This document shows positions 9,850 to 19,849 of a stretch of 64,000 bases of DNA, in pieces. The notes under the pieces are model-generated. The model made no database searches. It was not told where the DNA came from and was given only the letters and a program-made list of their open reading frames with translations. Location: the NCBI RefSeq assembly GCF_000952155.1, contig NZ_JYON01000021.1, forward strand, positions 1-64,000, read 5' to 3'. Position 1 is the first letter of the stretch, and each line of letters begins with the position of its first letter. Origin of the DNA: Aliterella atlantica CENA595 (GTDB lineage Bacteria; Cyanobacteriota; Cyanobacteriia; Cyanobacteriales; Chroococcidiopsidaceae). The translations under genes were made by a program, and so were the position numbers.

Positions 9850-12822
9850 ATGAACCAGATTGGTTGGAACGTTATTGAAACAGAATTCGTACCTGCGGAA
9901 CTACACCACAAAGAAACAATGTTCGCGCTAGGTAACGGTTATTTAAGCACGCGCGGCACATTTGAAGAAGGATACCCTGGGGAAAACGCCACTACTTTTA
10001 TTCATGGTGTTTACGATGACGTTCCTGTGGTATATACCGAACTGGTTAATTGTCCCAACTGGTTGCCCCTAAAAATTGCTGTAGATGGTGAAGTATTTAG
10101 TCTCGATCGCGGTGAAGTATTAGAGTACAAGCGCCAACTAGACTTGCGCTGGGGGATATTAAGCAGAGACGTAGTTTGGCGCAGTCCTAAAGGTCAGACG
10201 CTACACTTACGCTTCGATCGCCTGACAAGTATGGCAGAAGAACACGTATTAATAGTCCGCTGCCAAATTACACCAATAGATTTTGCAGGCGAAATTGAGG
10301 TTATAGCTAGCATTGATACAAACGTAGACAATCAAGGCGTTAAGCACTGGGAACATTTAAACGCGGGCGATACAGATAACAGTGCTTGGCTGCAACTAGG
10401 CTGCCTCAAGTCAAAAATTGAGCTAGGAATGGCAACACAGCTAACTTGCTCGGAAAATGCGATCGCCACATCCGCAAATGTCAACGGCAATCCTACTTTG
10501 AGCGCTAAATATTCAGCCCAAACTGGTAGAACTGTTACTGTAGAAAAAATTGTTACTGTTTTTACCTCACGGCAAGTCAGCCACCCCGCACAAGTAGCAC
10601 AAGAGCGGTTAGTTAGTTTACCTAGCTATACAACGTTGCTTGCCGCACACGGCGCAGTTTGGGACGCACTATGGAGAGATTGCGATGTTGTTATTGAAGG
10701 CGATTCGACAGCGCAATTAGCGATCCGCTATAACTTATTTCAATTATTAATTGCTGCACCACGTCATGAAGATCGAGTCAGCATTCCAGCTAAAACTCTG
10801 ACTGGCTACGCTTATCGCGGTCACGTATTTTGGGATACAGAAATATTTATCGTTCCCTTCCTAACTTTGACTCAGCCGCAAATCGCCCGTAACTTGCTGT
10901 CTTACCGCTACTACAACTTAGACGGTGCAAGAAGAAAAGCTCATGAAGCTGGTTACGAAGGCGCAATGTATCCTTGGGAAAGTGCCAGCACTGGAGATGA
11001 AGTAACTCCCCGCTGGGTAACGGGTGCTGATGGTCATCCGGTACGGATTTGGTGCGGCGATATCGAACTGCACATTACCACAGATGTAGCTTATGGCGTT
11101 TGGCAGTATTGGCAGGCTACAGGCGACGATGAATGGATGCAGCAACAAGGGGCGGAGATAATTTTAGATACAGCAGTATTTTGGGGTAGCCGCGCCGAGT
11201 GGAATAGCGATCGCCAATGCTATGAAATCCGCGATGTAATTGGTCCTGACGAAAACCACGAACACGTAGATAACAATACTTTTACTAACCGCATGGTGCA
11301 ATGGCACATGGAAACTGCTATTGCCGTATTAGATTGGCTGCGTCAGCATCATCCAGCAAAAGCAACGGCGCTTACAGCCCAACTCGATCTAACGGGCGAT
11401 CGCTTGCAGCGTTGGAGTCATATTGCTCAACATCTACTAATTCTCCACAACCCAGAAACAGGAATAATAGAGCAATATGAGGGCTTCTTTAACCTCATAG
11501 ACGTAGATTTGTCCGAGTACGAGGGACGCACCAAATCTATGCAAGCAATCCTCGGTATTGAGGAAACTAACCAAAGGCAAATTCTCAAGCAGCCAGACGT
11601 ATTGATGCTTCTGTATATGCTACGTCAATCGCCATTAAAAACACCTTGGGCAAATCGCGAAGATCTGCAACTTCTCCGCGCTAACTGGGATTACTACACG
11701 CCGCGCACCGATCATACTTATGGATCTTCTCTAGGTCCGGCTATTCACGCTATCCTCGCCTGCGATTTAGACCAGAGTGATGAAGCCTACGAACACTTTA
11801 TGCGGGCGGCACTGGTAGACCTCAAAGACGTACGCGGTAACGCTCACGAGGGCATTCACGCGGCTTCTACAGGTGGTTCGTGGCAAGCTGTAGTATTTGG
11901 TTTTGGTGGCGTGCGGTTGACTGAAACTGGACCAATTGTAGATACACCTCATTTACCGCCTGGTTGGACGCGCTTGAACTTTAAACTCCACTGGCAAAAA
12001 CAGTGCTACGAATTTGATATATCGAGTACAAATGGAGTAACAGAGGTACGAGTTATCAATAATAGCGAAGTACCAACACTCTATACAGAAAAGTTGCCAG
12101 AGACGTTTATGGATTTATCTATAAAACCTACTGCTACAGAAATGCCAATTAAAGGTGTCATTTTCGATTTGGATGGCGTAATTACTGATACTTCCGAACA
12201 CCACTATCGGGCTTGGCAACAATTGGCGGATGAGGAAGGTATTGCTTTCAATCGCCAAGCTAACGAATCAATGCGCGGTTTAGCGCGGCGCGATTCGTTG
12301 CTGCATTTACTAGGCGATCGCCAAGTCACAGAAGCGCAAATTCAAGAAATGATGATGCGTAAAAATGGCTACTACGAGCAATTTATTCAAACCTTGACTG
12401 CTGATGATTTACTGCCTGGGGTACTACCGCTGTTAGATGAATTGCAAGCTACTGGGATAAAAATTGCGATTGGATCTTCCAGTAAAAATGCTCAACTTGT
12501 AACTAAGTTATTGGGCATTAGCGAGCGCTTAGATGCCATTTCTGACGGCTACAGTGTCGAACGCCACAAACCCGCGCCCGACGTTTTCCTTCATGCTGCT
12601 ATGCAGTTAGGACTAGATCCGGCTGATTGTTTGGTAGTAGAAGATGCGGCTGCTGGTGTGGAAGCTGGCTTAAATGCTGGAATGTGGGTTGTTGGGCTTG
12701 GTCCTACCGAGCGCTTTACAGCCGCTCATGTCATTTGCGACGATCTAGCGGAAGTATCTTGGCACGATTTGACTGCGCTCTTAGCTGATAGCCAGATCGT
12801 TTGCTTGCCTATTGCCGTTTAG
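9850..12822 (+). CDS. GH65 glycoside phosphorylase fused to beta-phosphoglucomutase
   Basis: A 990-residue bifunctional protein. Residues ~1-750 are a GH65 inverting phosphorylase; the catalytic acid is predicted at Glu468 in GPDENHEHVDNN, with the ASTGD/ WPWES-like barrel blocks around it. After a short linker, residues ~763-990 form a HAD-type beta-phosphoglucomutase with nucleophile Asp773 and acid/base Asp775 (FDLDGVITDT) and the late VVEDAAAGVEAG motif. In this family, phosphorolysis of maltose, trehalose, kojibiose or a similar alpha-glucoside yields beta-glucose-1-phosphate, which the PGM part turns into glucose-6-phosphate. The fusion would channel the intermediate. The exact disaccharide cannot be told from sequence. 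It ends before a bidirectional hairpin. Confidence 0.9.
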   Translation: MNQIGWNVIETEFVPAELHHKETMFALGNGYLSTRGTFEEGYPGENATTFIHGVYDDVPVVYTELVNCPNWLPLKIAVDGEVFSLDRGEVLEYKRQLDLRWGILSRDVVWRSPKGQTLHLRFDRLTSMAEEHVLIVRCQITPIDFAGEIEVIASIDTNVDNQGVKHWEHLNAGDTDNSAWLQLGCLKSKIELGMATQLTCSENAIATSANVNGNPTLSAKYSAQTGRTVTVEKIVTVFTSRQVSHPAQVAQERLVSLPSYTTLLAAHGAVWDALWRDCDVVIEGDSTAQLAIRYNLFQLLIAAPRHEDRVSIPAKTLTGYAYRGHVFWDTEIFIVPFLTLTQPQIARNLLSYRYYNLDGARRKAHEAGYEGAMYPWESASTGDEVTPRWVTGADGHPVRIWCGDIELHITTDVAYGVWQYWQATGDDEWMQQQGAEIILDTAVFWGSRAEWNSDRQCYEIRDVIGPDENHEHVDNNTFTNRMVQWHMETAIAVLDWLRQHHPAKATALTAQLDLTGDRLQRWSHIAQHLLILHNPETGIIEQYEGFFNLIDVDLSEYEGRTKSMQAILGIEETNQRQILKQPDVLMLLYMLRQSPLKTPWANREDLQLLRANWDYYTPRTDHTYGSSLGPAIHAILACDLDQSDEAYEHFMRAALVDLKDVRGNAHEGIHAASTGGSWQAVVFGFGGVRLTETGPIVDTPHLPPGWTRLNFKLHWQKQCYEFDISSTNGVTEVRVINNSEVPTLYTEKLPETFMDLSIKPTATEMPIKGVIFDLDGVITDTSEHHYRAWQQLADEEGIAFNRQANESMRGLARRDSLLHLLGDRQVTEAQIQEMMMRKNGYYEQFIQTLTADDLLPGVLPLLDELQATGIKIAIGSSSKNAQLVTKLLGISERLDAISDGYSVERHKPAPDVFLHAAMQLGLDPADCLVVEDAAAGVEAGLNAGMWVVGLGPTERFTAAHVICDDLAEVSWHDLTALLADSQIVCLPIAV

Positions 12823-12831
12823 ATAATTCGT

Positions 12832-12876
12832 AATTCGTAATTCGTAATTACAGACTTCAGTTACGAATTACGAATT
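12832..12876. terminator. hairpin between convergent genes
   Basis: Arms 12832-12847 and 12861-12876 are perfectly complementary for 16 bases (AATTCGTAATTCGTAA and its complement). The left arm is preceded by an extra 7-bp unit, so the left side is itself a short tandem repeat. No T-run follows, so it may act as a weak bidirectional terminator or simply be a repeat. Confidence 0.5.
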
Positions 12877-12889
12877 GCTGCCTTGCGGC

Positions 12890-13180
12890 TTATATTTCTT
12901 TATCGACTTCGCTGTTGTAATTGGGAGAAGCTTCGTATAAGGCATTTAATTGTTCGCGGGCATCTTCTACGTCAATCGATCGCATAACTAATAATGGATC
13001 TTTGATTATTCTGCCTGTGCTATCTAATAGTTCTGGGTGCGGTACTGTACGAGCAGTCATGGTCCCGCTTGGATACACGCGATCGCGCTCGAAACTAAAC
13101 ATAATTAAGTTGCGGATCAAATTGCTGACGGCAATCAAAGCAAGAATTGTAAAAGCCAAAATGTAAAGCAGTTGTAACAT
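12890..13180 (-). CDS. DUF2973 small membrane protein
   Basis: A protein of about 96 residues with one N-terminal membrane helix (LLYILAFTILALIAVSNLI) followed by a soluble tail with YPSG and HPELLD motifs, as in DUF2973 proteins that are confined to cyanobacteria. Function is unknown. The frame is open to 13204, but a strong Shine-Dalgarno GGAGGAGA ends 5 bases before ATG 13180, so that start is chosen. The neighbour DUF2605 gene, another cyanobacterial-only family, is upstream in the same orientation; the pairing suggests a joint role. Confidence 0.78.
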   Translation of the reverse strand: MLQLLYILAFTILALIAVSNLIRNLIMFSFERDRVYPSGTMTARTVPHPELLDSTGRIIKDPLLVMRSIDVEDAREQLNALYEASPNYNSEVDKEI

Positions 13181-13185
13181 CGCGT

Positions 13186-13193
13186 TCTCCTCC
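13186..13193 (-). promoter_or_regulatory. strong ribosome binding site for the DUF2973 gene
   Basis: GGAGGAGA on the minus strand, 5 bases before ATG 13180. It decides for the shorter start over the ATG at 13204. Confidence 0.75.
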
Positions 13194-13284
13194 CAAGCAG
13201 GCATATTAAAAGGTTTTTAAGGGCTTATTAACTTATCTACCATTCAACGATTTGTTTGTTGAATGTCTAAGGTTTTATTTTTAT

Positions 13285-13617
13285 TTAATTTTCTAATCTA
13301 GTTTGGGATTGTTGCAAGCGTAGTCGCATTGCTACTTTCCAGCATTCGGTTACTAAGTGATGCCAAGGTGCAAGGACTGCCATTTCAATCCCGACTTGTT
13401 CTCCTGTGGCTTCAAATAATATCTGCGCTGCATTTACTTCCTGCTGCGCCTGCTTAATCCGTTCTAATAAATTTGCCTGTTCCTCAGCAGTCAAAAAATT
13501 AATAGTCTCTGTCTCTAATAGCGATCGCGATCTGCCAAACCAGTATTGAAAGTCTTGTAAGAGTGGCTTTAGCAACGTTTTGAGCAACTCTGACTCTGGT
13601 AAGTTGGAGTTCAGCAT
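13285..13617 (-). CDS. DUF2605 cyanobacterial protein
   Basis: A 110-residue, mostly helical soluble protein that starts MLNSNLPESELLKTLLKPLL and contains FQYWFGRSRSLLE and a WHHLVTECWKVAMRLR block, which I recognise as DUF2605. Its function is not known. It sits 104 bp upstream of the DUF2973 gene on the same strand, probably in one transcript, and is divergent from thrS. Confidence 0.75.
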   Translation of the reverse strand: MLNSNLPESELLKTLLKPLLQDFQYWFGRSRSLLETETINFLTAEEQANLLERIKQAQQEVNAAQILFEATGEQVGIEMAVLAPWHHLVTECWKVAMRLRLQQSQTRLEN

Positions 13618-13924
13618 GAATAAGAAAATTGATGGCTACTTTACATTCTAATATTAACTTACTTTACATTTCTTTACAAACAACAACTAAATTGAGGCAG
13701 ACGACAGCGATCCCAGCGTGTAATTACAAGAGGTAGAAGGAAAGAAGGTTTTTAATTTGGGAGGAGCGATCGCGCTAAGATCGGCGGATAGATAAAATAA
13801 AATAGTGCGATCGCAGCAATAGACCTAAATTTTTTAGCTCAGTGCTATGGACTGGGAAATTTAGGCAAGCGATCGCCAAAGTCAAAAACTGTATAAGCTA
13901 GAAGCTTTATTAACCAAACCGCCG
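13618..13924. other. divergent promoter region of thrS and DUF2605
   Basis: About 300 bases without a gene. It holds HIP1 octamers and a nested inverted repeat at 13824-13865 (separate entry). Confidence 0.5.
13824..13865 (+). promoter_or_regulatory. nested inverted repeat in the thrS leader
   Basis: Outer arms CCTAAATTT (13824-13832) and AAATTTAGG (13857-13865) are perfect. Inner arms CAGT (13840-13843) and ACTG (13851-13854) lie between them. It ends 59 bases before the thrS ATG. It could be an mRNA leader hairpin, but no known tRNA-synthetase regulatory class is recognised. Confidence 0.35.
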
Positions 13925-15751
13925 ATGTCAGCCTCAATATCGTCCGCACAACCAGAGAAACCCGAAAAAATGTATTTGCCACGTACCAGCGAATCAGAAG
14001 CATTACAAAAAATTCGCCACACTGCTTCTCACGTTATGGCAATGGCAGTGCAAAAGCTGTTTCCCAAGGCGCAAGTGACGATCGGACCTTGGATTGAAAA
14101 TGGTTTTTATTACGACTTTGACAACCCAGAACCATTTACAGAAAAGGATCTCAAAGCCATCCAAAAAGAGATGGTGAAAATTATTAATCGCAAGTTGCCT
14201 GTAGTACGCGAAGAAGTCAGCCGTGAAGAAGCAACTAGCCGGATTAAGGAAATCAACGAGCCTTACAAGTTAGAAATATTAGAAGGTATTCAAGAGCCGA
14301 TTACAATTTACCATTTAGGCAATGAATGGTGGGACTTGTGTGCTGGTCCTCATACCGAAAATACCAGCGAATTGAACCCAAAAGCGATCGAAATCGAAAG
14401 CGTGGCGGGCGCGTATTGGCGCGGCGACGAAACCAAAGCGCAATTGCAAAGAATTTACGCTACAGCTTGGGAAACGCCAGAACAGCTAGCAGAATACAAG
14501 CGGCGTAAAGAAGAAGCCTTAAGACGCGATCACCGGAAATTAGGTAAAGAACTAGGCTTATTTATCTTCTCCGACGAAGTAGGACCTGGCTTGCCCTTAT
14601 GGACACCTAAAGGAACGCTACTACGTAGCACTTTAGAAAAATTCTTGCAGGAAGAACAACTCAAACGCGGCTACCAGCCAGTAGTAACACCCCACATCGC
14701 CAGAGTAGATTTATTTAAAACTTCGGGACATTGGCAGAAATATAAAGAAGATATGTTTCCGCTGATGTCTGATGACGAACAAGCCGCAGCAGCGGAACAA
14801 GGTTTTGTTCTCAAGCCGATGAACTGTCCGTTTCACATTCAGATATATAAAAGTGAATTGCGTTCCTATCGCGAACTGCCAATTCGTTTAGCTGAATTTG
14901 GTACAGTTTACCGCTACGAACAATCGGGAGAATTGGGCGGTTTAACGCGGGTGCGTGGTTTTACTGTTGATGATTCTCATCTATTTGTCACGCCAGAACA
15001 ATTAGATGATGAGTTTCTCAAAGTAGTGGATTTAATTTTGTCGGTGTTTAAGAGTTTGCAACTAAAAAACTTTAAAGCTAGACTTAGTTTCCGCGATCCA
15101 GATTCAGATAAGTATATAGGCTCAGATGAAGCGTGGGAAAAAGCCCAAGGCGCAATTCGTCGTGCTGTAGAAAACTTGGGAATGGAGCATTTTGAAGGTA
15201 TTGGCGAAGCTGCATTTTACGGTCCTAAACTAGACTTTATTTTCAGCGATGCTTTAGATCGAGAATGGCAATTAGGGACGGTACAAGTAGATTACAACTT
15301 ACCCGAACGCTTCGATTTAGAATACGTGGCGGAAGATGGTAGCCGCAAACGCCCTGTAATGATTCACCGCGCTCCATTTGGTTCTTTGGAAAGATTGATA
15401 GGTATATTAATTGAGGAATATGCAGGAGATTTTCCCTTGTGGCTAGCGCCCGTACAAGTAAGATTACTACCTGTAAGTGAAGCGCAACGGGACTTTACTA
15501 ATGATGTAGCGGCAAAAATGCGATCGCTTAGTATTCGCGCTGAAGCCGACACCAGTAACGAACGACTAGGTAAACTTATCCGCAACGCTGAAAAAGACAA
15601 AATACCTGTAATGGCTGTAGTAGGAGCAAAAGAGGTTGAGTCAAACAGCCTTAGCATCCGCACCCGCGCTTCTGGCGAACTGGGGACAATTCCCCTAACA
15701 GAAGTAATAGAGAAGTTAAAAGTAGCGATCGCTGAGTATAGCAATTTCTAA
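13925..15751 (+). CDS. thrS: threonine-tRNA ligase (no TGS domain)
   Basis: Attaches threonine to tRNA-Thr in the cytoplasm. The 608 residues begin almost directly with the editing domain: HTASH (His32, His36) and CAGPH (Cys139, His143) form its zinc-like editing site. The class II catalytic core shows motif 2 (VYRYEQSGELGGLTRVRGF) and motif 3 (IHRAPFGSLERL), and an anticodon-binding domain ends the protein. The N-terminal TGS domain of long ThrRS (about 60 residues) is missing, which is usual for cyanobacterial forms. The GNAT gene starts at the base after the stop codon, and thrB follows, so the three form a threonine-related cluster. Confidence 0.96.
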   Translation: MSASISSAQPEKPEKMYLPRTSESEALQKIRHTASHVMAMAVQKLFPKAQVTIGPWIENGFYYDFDNPEPFTEKDLKAIQKEMVKIINRKLPVVREEVSREEATSRIKEINEPYKLEILEGIQEPITIYHLGNEWWDLCAGPHTENTSELNPKAIEIESVAGAYWRGDETKAQLQRIYATAWETPEQLAEYKRRKEEALRRDHRKLGKELGLFIFSDEVGPGLPLWTPKGTLLRSTLEKFLQEEQLKRGYQPVVTPHIARVDLFKTSGHWQKYKEDMFPLMSDDEQAAAAEQGFVLKPMNCPFHIQIYKSELRSYRELPIRLAEFGTVYRYEQSGELGGLTRVRGFTVDDSHLFVTPEQLDDEFLKVVDLILSVFKSLQLKNFKARLSFRDPDSDKYIGSDEAWEKAQGAIRRAVENLGMEHFEGIGEAAFYGPKLDFIFSDALDREWQLGTVQVDYNLPERFDLEYVAEDGSRKRPVMIHRAPFGSLERLIGILIEEYAGDFPLWLAPVQVRLLPVSEAQRDFTNDVAAKMRSLSIRAEADTSNERLGKLIRNAEKDKIPVMAVVGAKEVESNSLSIRTRASGELGTIPLTEVIEKLKVAIAEYSNF

Positions 15752-16243
15752 ATGAGCGAAGTCACAATTCGAGCTTTTGCAATGGCTGATTGGGAAGATG
15801 TAGCCGTACTGTTCCTCTTGCCTAATTGTCGGGCTGGAACTTTGCAAATGCCTTATCAATCTCGCGATGACATTCAGCACAAATTAGCAAATCCCCCTGT
15901 GGGAATGCGTCGTTTAGTGGCTGTTGTTGACGAGAAGGCTGTGGGGTTTGTGAGTTTGCAGCCATTTCGCGATCGCCGCGCTCATGTAGGATCGATAGGT
16001 ATATTTGTGCATGACAATTACCAAAATCGCGGTATTGGTTCGCTGTTAATGGCGGCGATTATAGACTTAGCTGAAAATTGGTTGAATTTGAAGCGTATAG
16101 AGTTGCAAGTGAATACTGATAATCCTAGTGCTATTCGTCTGTATGAGAAGTTTGGCTTTGAAATAGAAGGGACTTTGAGAAACAATGCGTTTCGCGATGG
16201 TGCGTACATCGATGCTTATACGATGGCTAAGGTAAGCGTATAG
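15752..16243 (+). CDS. GNAT-family N-acetyltransferase
   Basis: A 163-residue GNAT acetyltransferase. The acetyl-CoA loop motif A is clear (FVHDNYQNRGIGSLLM, about residues 90-105), followed by motif B (NPSAIRLYEKFGFEIEGTLR). The substrate could be an amino group of a small molecule or a protein; the sequence resembles RimJ/RimL- and PhnO-like members only in general. It begins directly after the thrS stop and ends 9 bases before thrB, so it is surely in the same transcript. Confidence 0.85.
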   Translation: MSEVTIRAFAMADWEDVAVLFLLPNCRAGTLQMPYQSRDDIQHKLANPPVGMRRLVAVVDEKAVGFVSLQPFRDRRAHVGSIGIFVHDNYQNRGIGSLLMAAIIDLAENWLNLKRIELQVNTDNPSAIRLYEKFGFEIEGTLRNNAFRDGAYIDAYTMAKVSV

Positions 16244-16252
16244 GAACTATTC

Positions 16253-17152
16253 ATGGCTGAGACTACTATTAATGTTACTGTTCCCGCCACTACTGCAAAT
16301 TTAGGGGCGGGTTTTGATTGTATAGGGGCGGCTTTGACGCTTTACAACAAGTTTAGTTTTACAAAAGCGAAAGAATTAAGTTTTTACGTTACAGGTGCGG
16401 AAGCCGAACGGGTTAAGGCTGATGAGAGTAATTTGGCTTATCAGGCTTTTGTTAAGTTGTATGAACATATCGGACAAGTGCCTCCTCCCGTACGTATTGG
16501 CATTGAATTAGGCGTACCTTTGGCGCGGGGTTTAGGAAGTTCTGCTACAGCTATTGTGGGCGGCTTGGTGGGGGCTAATAAGTTGGCTGGTTCGCCTGTC
16601 AGTGAAGCTGATGTGATGAATTTAGCGATCGCTATTGAAGGACATCCTGATAATGTTGTTCCTGCCTTAATAGGTGGATGTAGGCTAGCAGCAACCTACG
16701 AGCAAAACTGGGCAATCTGCGATATTCCTTGGCATGAATCAATTGTGCCTGTAGTTGCCATTCCTGATTTTGAACTTTCTACGGCTGAGGCGCGGCGGGT
16801 TTTACCTACACAGGTGAGTCGGGCTGATGCGATTTTTAATGCTGCTCATTTGGGCTTGTTAATTAGAGCTTTGCAGACTGGCGATGGTGATTGGTTAAAG
16901 GCTGCACTGCAGGATCGGTTGCATCAACCTTATCGTCAAGGGCTGATTCGCGGCTTTGATTTAGTGCAGGGTGCGGCTTTGGAGGCGGGGGCTTGGGGTT
17001 TGGTGATTAGCGGTGCGGGACCTACTTTGCTTGCTTTGGTGGATAAGGCGCAAGCTGCTGGTGTAGAGAAGTCAATGGCTGCTGCTTGGCATTCTACTGG
17101 AGTGATGGCTGATGTGCGATCGCTTTCTATAGATACCCAAGGTGCGAAATAA
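16253..17152 (+). CDS. thrB: homoserine kinase
   Basis: Phosphorylates homoserine with ATP to give O-phosphohomoserine, the penultimate step to threonine. The 299-residue GHMP kinase has the N-terminal [16 protein letters not shown] motif and the ATP-binding GHMP loop [16 protein letters not shown] (about residues 81-96), plus the C-terminal [10 protein letters not shown] block. Length is normal. It is downstream of thrS and the GNAT gene on the same strand with a 9-bp gap, which links threonine making and threonine charging. Confidence 0.95.
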   Translation: MAETTINVTVPATTANLGAGFDCIGAALTLYNKFSFTKAKELSFYVTGAEAERVKADESNLAYQAFVKLYEHIGQVPPPVRIGIELGVPLARGLGSSATAIVGGLVGANKLAGSPVSEADVMNLAIAIEGHPDNVVPALIGGCRLAATYEQNWAICDIPWHESIVPVVAIPDFELSTAEARRVLPTQVSRADAIFNAAHLGLLIRALQTGDGDWLKAALQDRLHQPYRQGLIRGFDLVQGAALEAGAWGLVISGAGPTLLALVDKAQAAGVEKSMAAAWHSTGVMADVRSLSIDTQGAK

Positions 17153-17334
17153 TTTTCCTGCTTAATATAACTTTAGGTTTTTAGTTGGGCATACTAACGG
17201 TGGTGGTAGATTTTGGAGCTATAGACTTCATCTACTGTCACCATTTTTTATTTTTTTGATAAAGACCTTTTCAAAAGTTCATTTATCTTAATACAATGAT
17301 AAACATAGGTAATAGGTATAAATCCTTAACGATG

Positions 17335-18942
17335 ATGAGCACCGAATTTCCCTGGTTGACTACAATTCTTTTGTTGCCTTTGGTGGCTGCCTTCGCCATC
17401 CCTTTGTTTCCTGACAACAAAAGTAAGCTTGTGCGTTGGTATGCGCTAGGTGTTGGCATTGTTGACCTAGCTTTGATGATTTACTGTTTTAGCTCTAGCT
17501 ACGATTTACAAGAGTCTACTTTTCAGTTGTATGACAGCTATGCTTGGATTCCTCAGCTAGGCTTGAGATGGTCTGTTGCTGTTGATGGACTTTCGATGCC
17601 TTTGGTGTTGCTGACGGGCTTGATTACAACCTTGGCAATGCTTGCCGCTTGGAAGGTGGAAACTAAGCCTAAGCTGTTCTATTTCTTGATGTTGGCAATG
17701 TATAGCGCTCAGATTGGCGTGTTTGTCGCTCAAGATATGCTGTTGTTCTTCTTAATGTGGGAACTAGAGTTAGTCCCGGTTTATCTATTAATCTCGATTT
17801 GGGGTGGGGCAAAACGCCGCTACGCCGCTACTAAATTTATTCTTTATACTGCCGCAGCTTCTATATTTATTTTGGTAGGAGGCTTGGCAATGGCTTTCTA
17901 CGGCGAAACTATTACATTTGACATGACTACTTTGGGCTTGAAGGAATATCCCAAATTCTTTGAAGTCTTAGTTTATGCAGGATTTTTGATTGCTTTTGGT
18001 GTAAAGCTACCAATCTTCCCCCTACATACTTGGCTACCTGATGCTCACAGCGAAGCTTCAGCGCCAGTTTCGATGGTTTTGGCGGGTGTGTTGTTGAAGA
18101 TGGGCGGTTATGGACTAATTCGCCTGAATATTGAGATGCTGCCTAACGCTCACGTTTACTTTGCCCCAGTGCTGGTAATTTTGGGTGTAGTCAATATTAT
18201 TTACGGTTCTTTAGCTGCTTTTGCTCAAGATCATTTGAAGAAGCGTCTGGCGTACTCTTCTATCGCTCACATGGGTTTTGTGTTGATTGGTATTGCCTCA
18301 TTTACCGAACTTGGGATTGGCGGCGCTGTACTGCAAATGGTTTCTCACGGTTTGATTGCTGCTAGTTTGTTCTTCTTATCTGGCGTAACTTACGAACGTA
18401 CTCATACCCTGGCGATGGAAAAGTTAGGTGGGATGGCGCAGCAGATGCCTAAAGTCTTCGCTTTATTTACCGCAGGTTCAATGGCTTCTTTAGCGCTACC
18501 TGGAATGAGTGGTTTTGTAGGCGAACTTACAGTGTTCTTGGGGATTGCGACAAGCGATGTCTATAGTAATAGCTTCAAGGTGGTAGTTGTACTGCTAGCT
18601 GCTGTAGGCTTGATTCTCACGCCAATTTACTTACTCTCGATGTTGCGCCAAACTTTCTACGGACAGCAAAATTCTGGCATAGTAATCGAAAGCTATTTGG
18701 GCGATGCCAAGCCCCGCGAGATGCTGATTACAGCTTGCCTGCTCCTACCTATCATCGGAATCGGCTTGTATCCCAAAGTAGTAACGCAGGTTTACGATGT
18801 CAAGACTGTAGCGGTTGCTGCTCAAGTACGTAACGTTCTACCTGTAATTGCTCAACAACAACCAGCAAGTTTGTACGCAACTACTATTTCAGCCCCATCT
18901 TTGGCTAGTTCTGATGCTGTAGAGATAGTTAGCGATCGCTAA
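17335..18942 (+). CDS. ndhD: NAD(P)H-quinone oxidoreductase subunit 4 (NdhD1-type)
   Basis: A membrane subunit of photosynthetic NDH-1 with about 13-14 transmembrane segments, belonging to the MrpD/NuoM proton-channel family. Conserved blocks include [19 protein letters not shown] (the key membrane Glu) and [20 protein letters not shown] with the channel Lys. The protein resembles NdhD1, which serves respiration and PSI cyclic flow, more than the CO2-uptake NdhD3/4, but I judge this from overall pattern only. The frame is open from ATG 17296; ATG 17335 ([13 protein letters not shown]) matches the family N-terminus better, and ATG 17332 is the alternative. The spacer to thrB is about 180 bases. 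Confidence 0.92.
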   Translation: MSTEFPWLTTILLLPLVAAFAIPLFPDNKSKLVRWYALGVGIVDLALMIYCFSSSYDLQESTFQLYDSYAWIPQLGLRWSVAVDGLSMPLVLLTGLITTLAMLAAWKVETKPKLFYFLMLAMYSAQIGVFVAQDMLLFFLMWELELVPVYLLISIWGGAKRRYAATKFILYTAAASIFILVGGLAMAFYGETITFDMTTLGLKEYPKFFEVLVYAGFLIAFGVKLPIFPLHTWLPDAHSEASAPVSMVLAGVLLKMGGYGLIRLNIEMLPNAHVYFAPVLVILGVVNIIYGSLAAFAQDHLKKRLAYSSIAHMGFVLIGIASFTELGIGGAVLQMVSHGLIAASLFFLSGVTYERTHTLAMEKLGGMAQQMPKVFALFTAGSMASLALPGMSGFVGELTVFLGIATSDVYSNSFKVVVVLLAAVGLILTPIYLLSMLRQTFYGQQNSGIVIESYLGDAKPREMLITACLLLPIIGIGLYPKVVTQVYDVKTVAVAAQVRNVLPVIAQQQPASLYATTISAPSLASSDAVEIVSDR

Positions 18943-18985
18943 CCCGCGCTAGAATGTGGCTCATTAGATATCTTATTCTCGTCCC

Positions 18986-19783
18986 ATGAAATCGTCATTA
19001 CTACTGATTGCGCCTGTTGCTGCCTTAGTTTGTTCGACGGCTGCTTATGCAAAAGTACAAACGCAAGTTGTTGAATACAAACATGGTAATACTGTCCTAG
19101 AAGGCTATTTAGCCTACGACGACGCAATTAAAGGGCAGCGCCCAGGGGTAATGGTTGTTCATGAATGGACGGGTTTAGGACCTTATGTCAAGCAGCGTTC
19201 CGAACAATTAGCAAAACTTGGTTACGTCGCCTTTGCTGTGGATATGTACGGTAAAGGAATTAGACCAAAAAATCCCAAAGAAGCAGCAGCGCAAGCAACT
19301 ATATATAAGTCAGATCGTAAACTAATGCGCGATCGCGCTGCTGCCGGATTGAAGGTTTTGCAAGATAATAAACTCACAGACAAAAATCGAATTGCTGCGA
19401 TCGGTTATTGTTTTGGTGGTACTACTGTATTAGAATTAGCCCGCAATGGTGCCAATGTTGCAGGTGTAGTTAGCTTTCACGGTAACTTAGATACGCCAAA
19501 TCTCCAAGACGCGAAAAATATCAAGGGTAAAGTATTGGTACTACACGGTGCAGACGATCCTTTAGTACCCAAAGAACAAGTCGATACCTTTGAAAATGAA
19601 ATGCGTCAAGCTAACGTTAATTGGGAATTGGTGAAATATGGCGGTGCAGTACACAGCTTCACCAATCCTGAAGCTGGCAATGATGCCTCCAAAGGTGCTG
19701 CATATAACGCTACAGCCGATAGACGCTCTTTTGCAGATATGCGCCAGTTTTTTGCCGAATTATTTGCAATTAAGAAAGCTTAG
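18986..19783 (+). CDS. exported dienelactone hydrolase-family protein
   Basis: A 265-residue alpha/beta hydrolase with an N-terminal signal peptide (cleavage probably after AAYA, residue 22). The dienelactone hydrolase triad is visible: Cys142 in GYCFGG, Asp191 in HGADDPLV and His223 in AVHSF. The HEWTGLGPYVK loop is also typical. Cysteine rather than serine at the nucleophile is the family rule. Substrate is unknown; a general ester or lactone hydrolase in the periplasm is inferred. It lies 43 bp after ndhD on the same strand but looks functionally unrelated. Confidence 0.88.
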   Translation: MKSSLLLIAPVAALVCSTAAYAKVQTQVVEYKHGNTVLEGYLAYDDAIKGQRPGVMVVHEWTGLGPYVKQRSEQLAKLGYVAFAVDMYGKGIRPKNPKEAAAQATIYKSDRKLMRDRAAAGLKVLQDNKLTDKNRIAAIGYCFGGTTVLELARNGANVAGVVSFHGNLDTPNLQDAKNIKGKVLVLHGADDPLVPKEQVDTFENEMRQANVNWELVKYGGAVHSFTNPEAGNDASKGAAYNATADRRSFADMRQFFAELFAIKKA

Positions 19784-19849
19784 TTTGATAAATTAGAGAG
19801 CGATCGCTTTATCTTTGACCAGAAAGGCGATCGCCCAGTTAGCAGTTGC

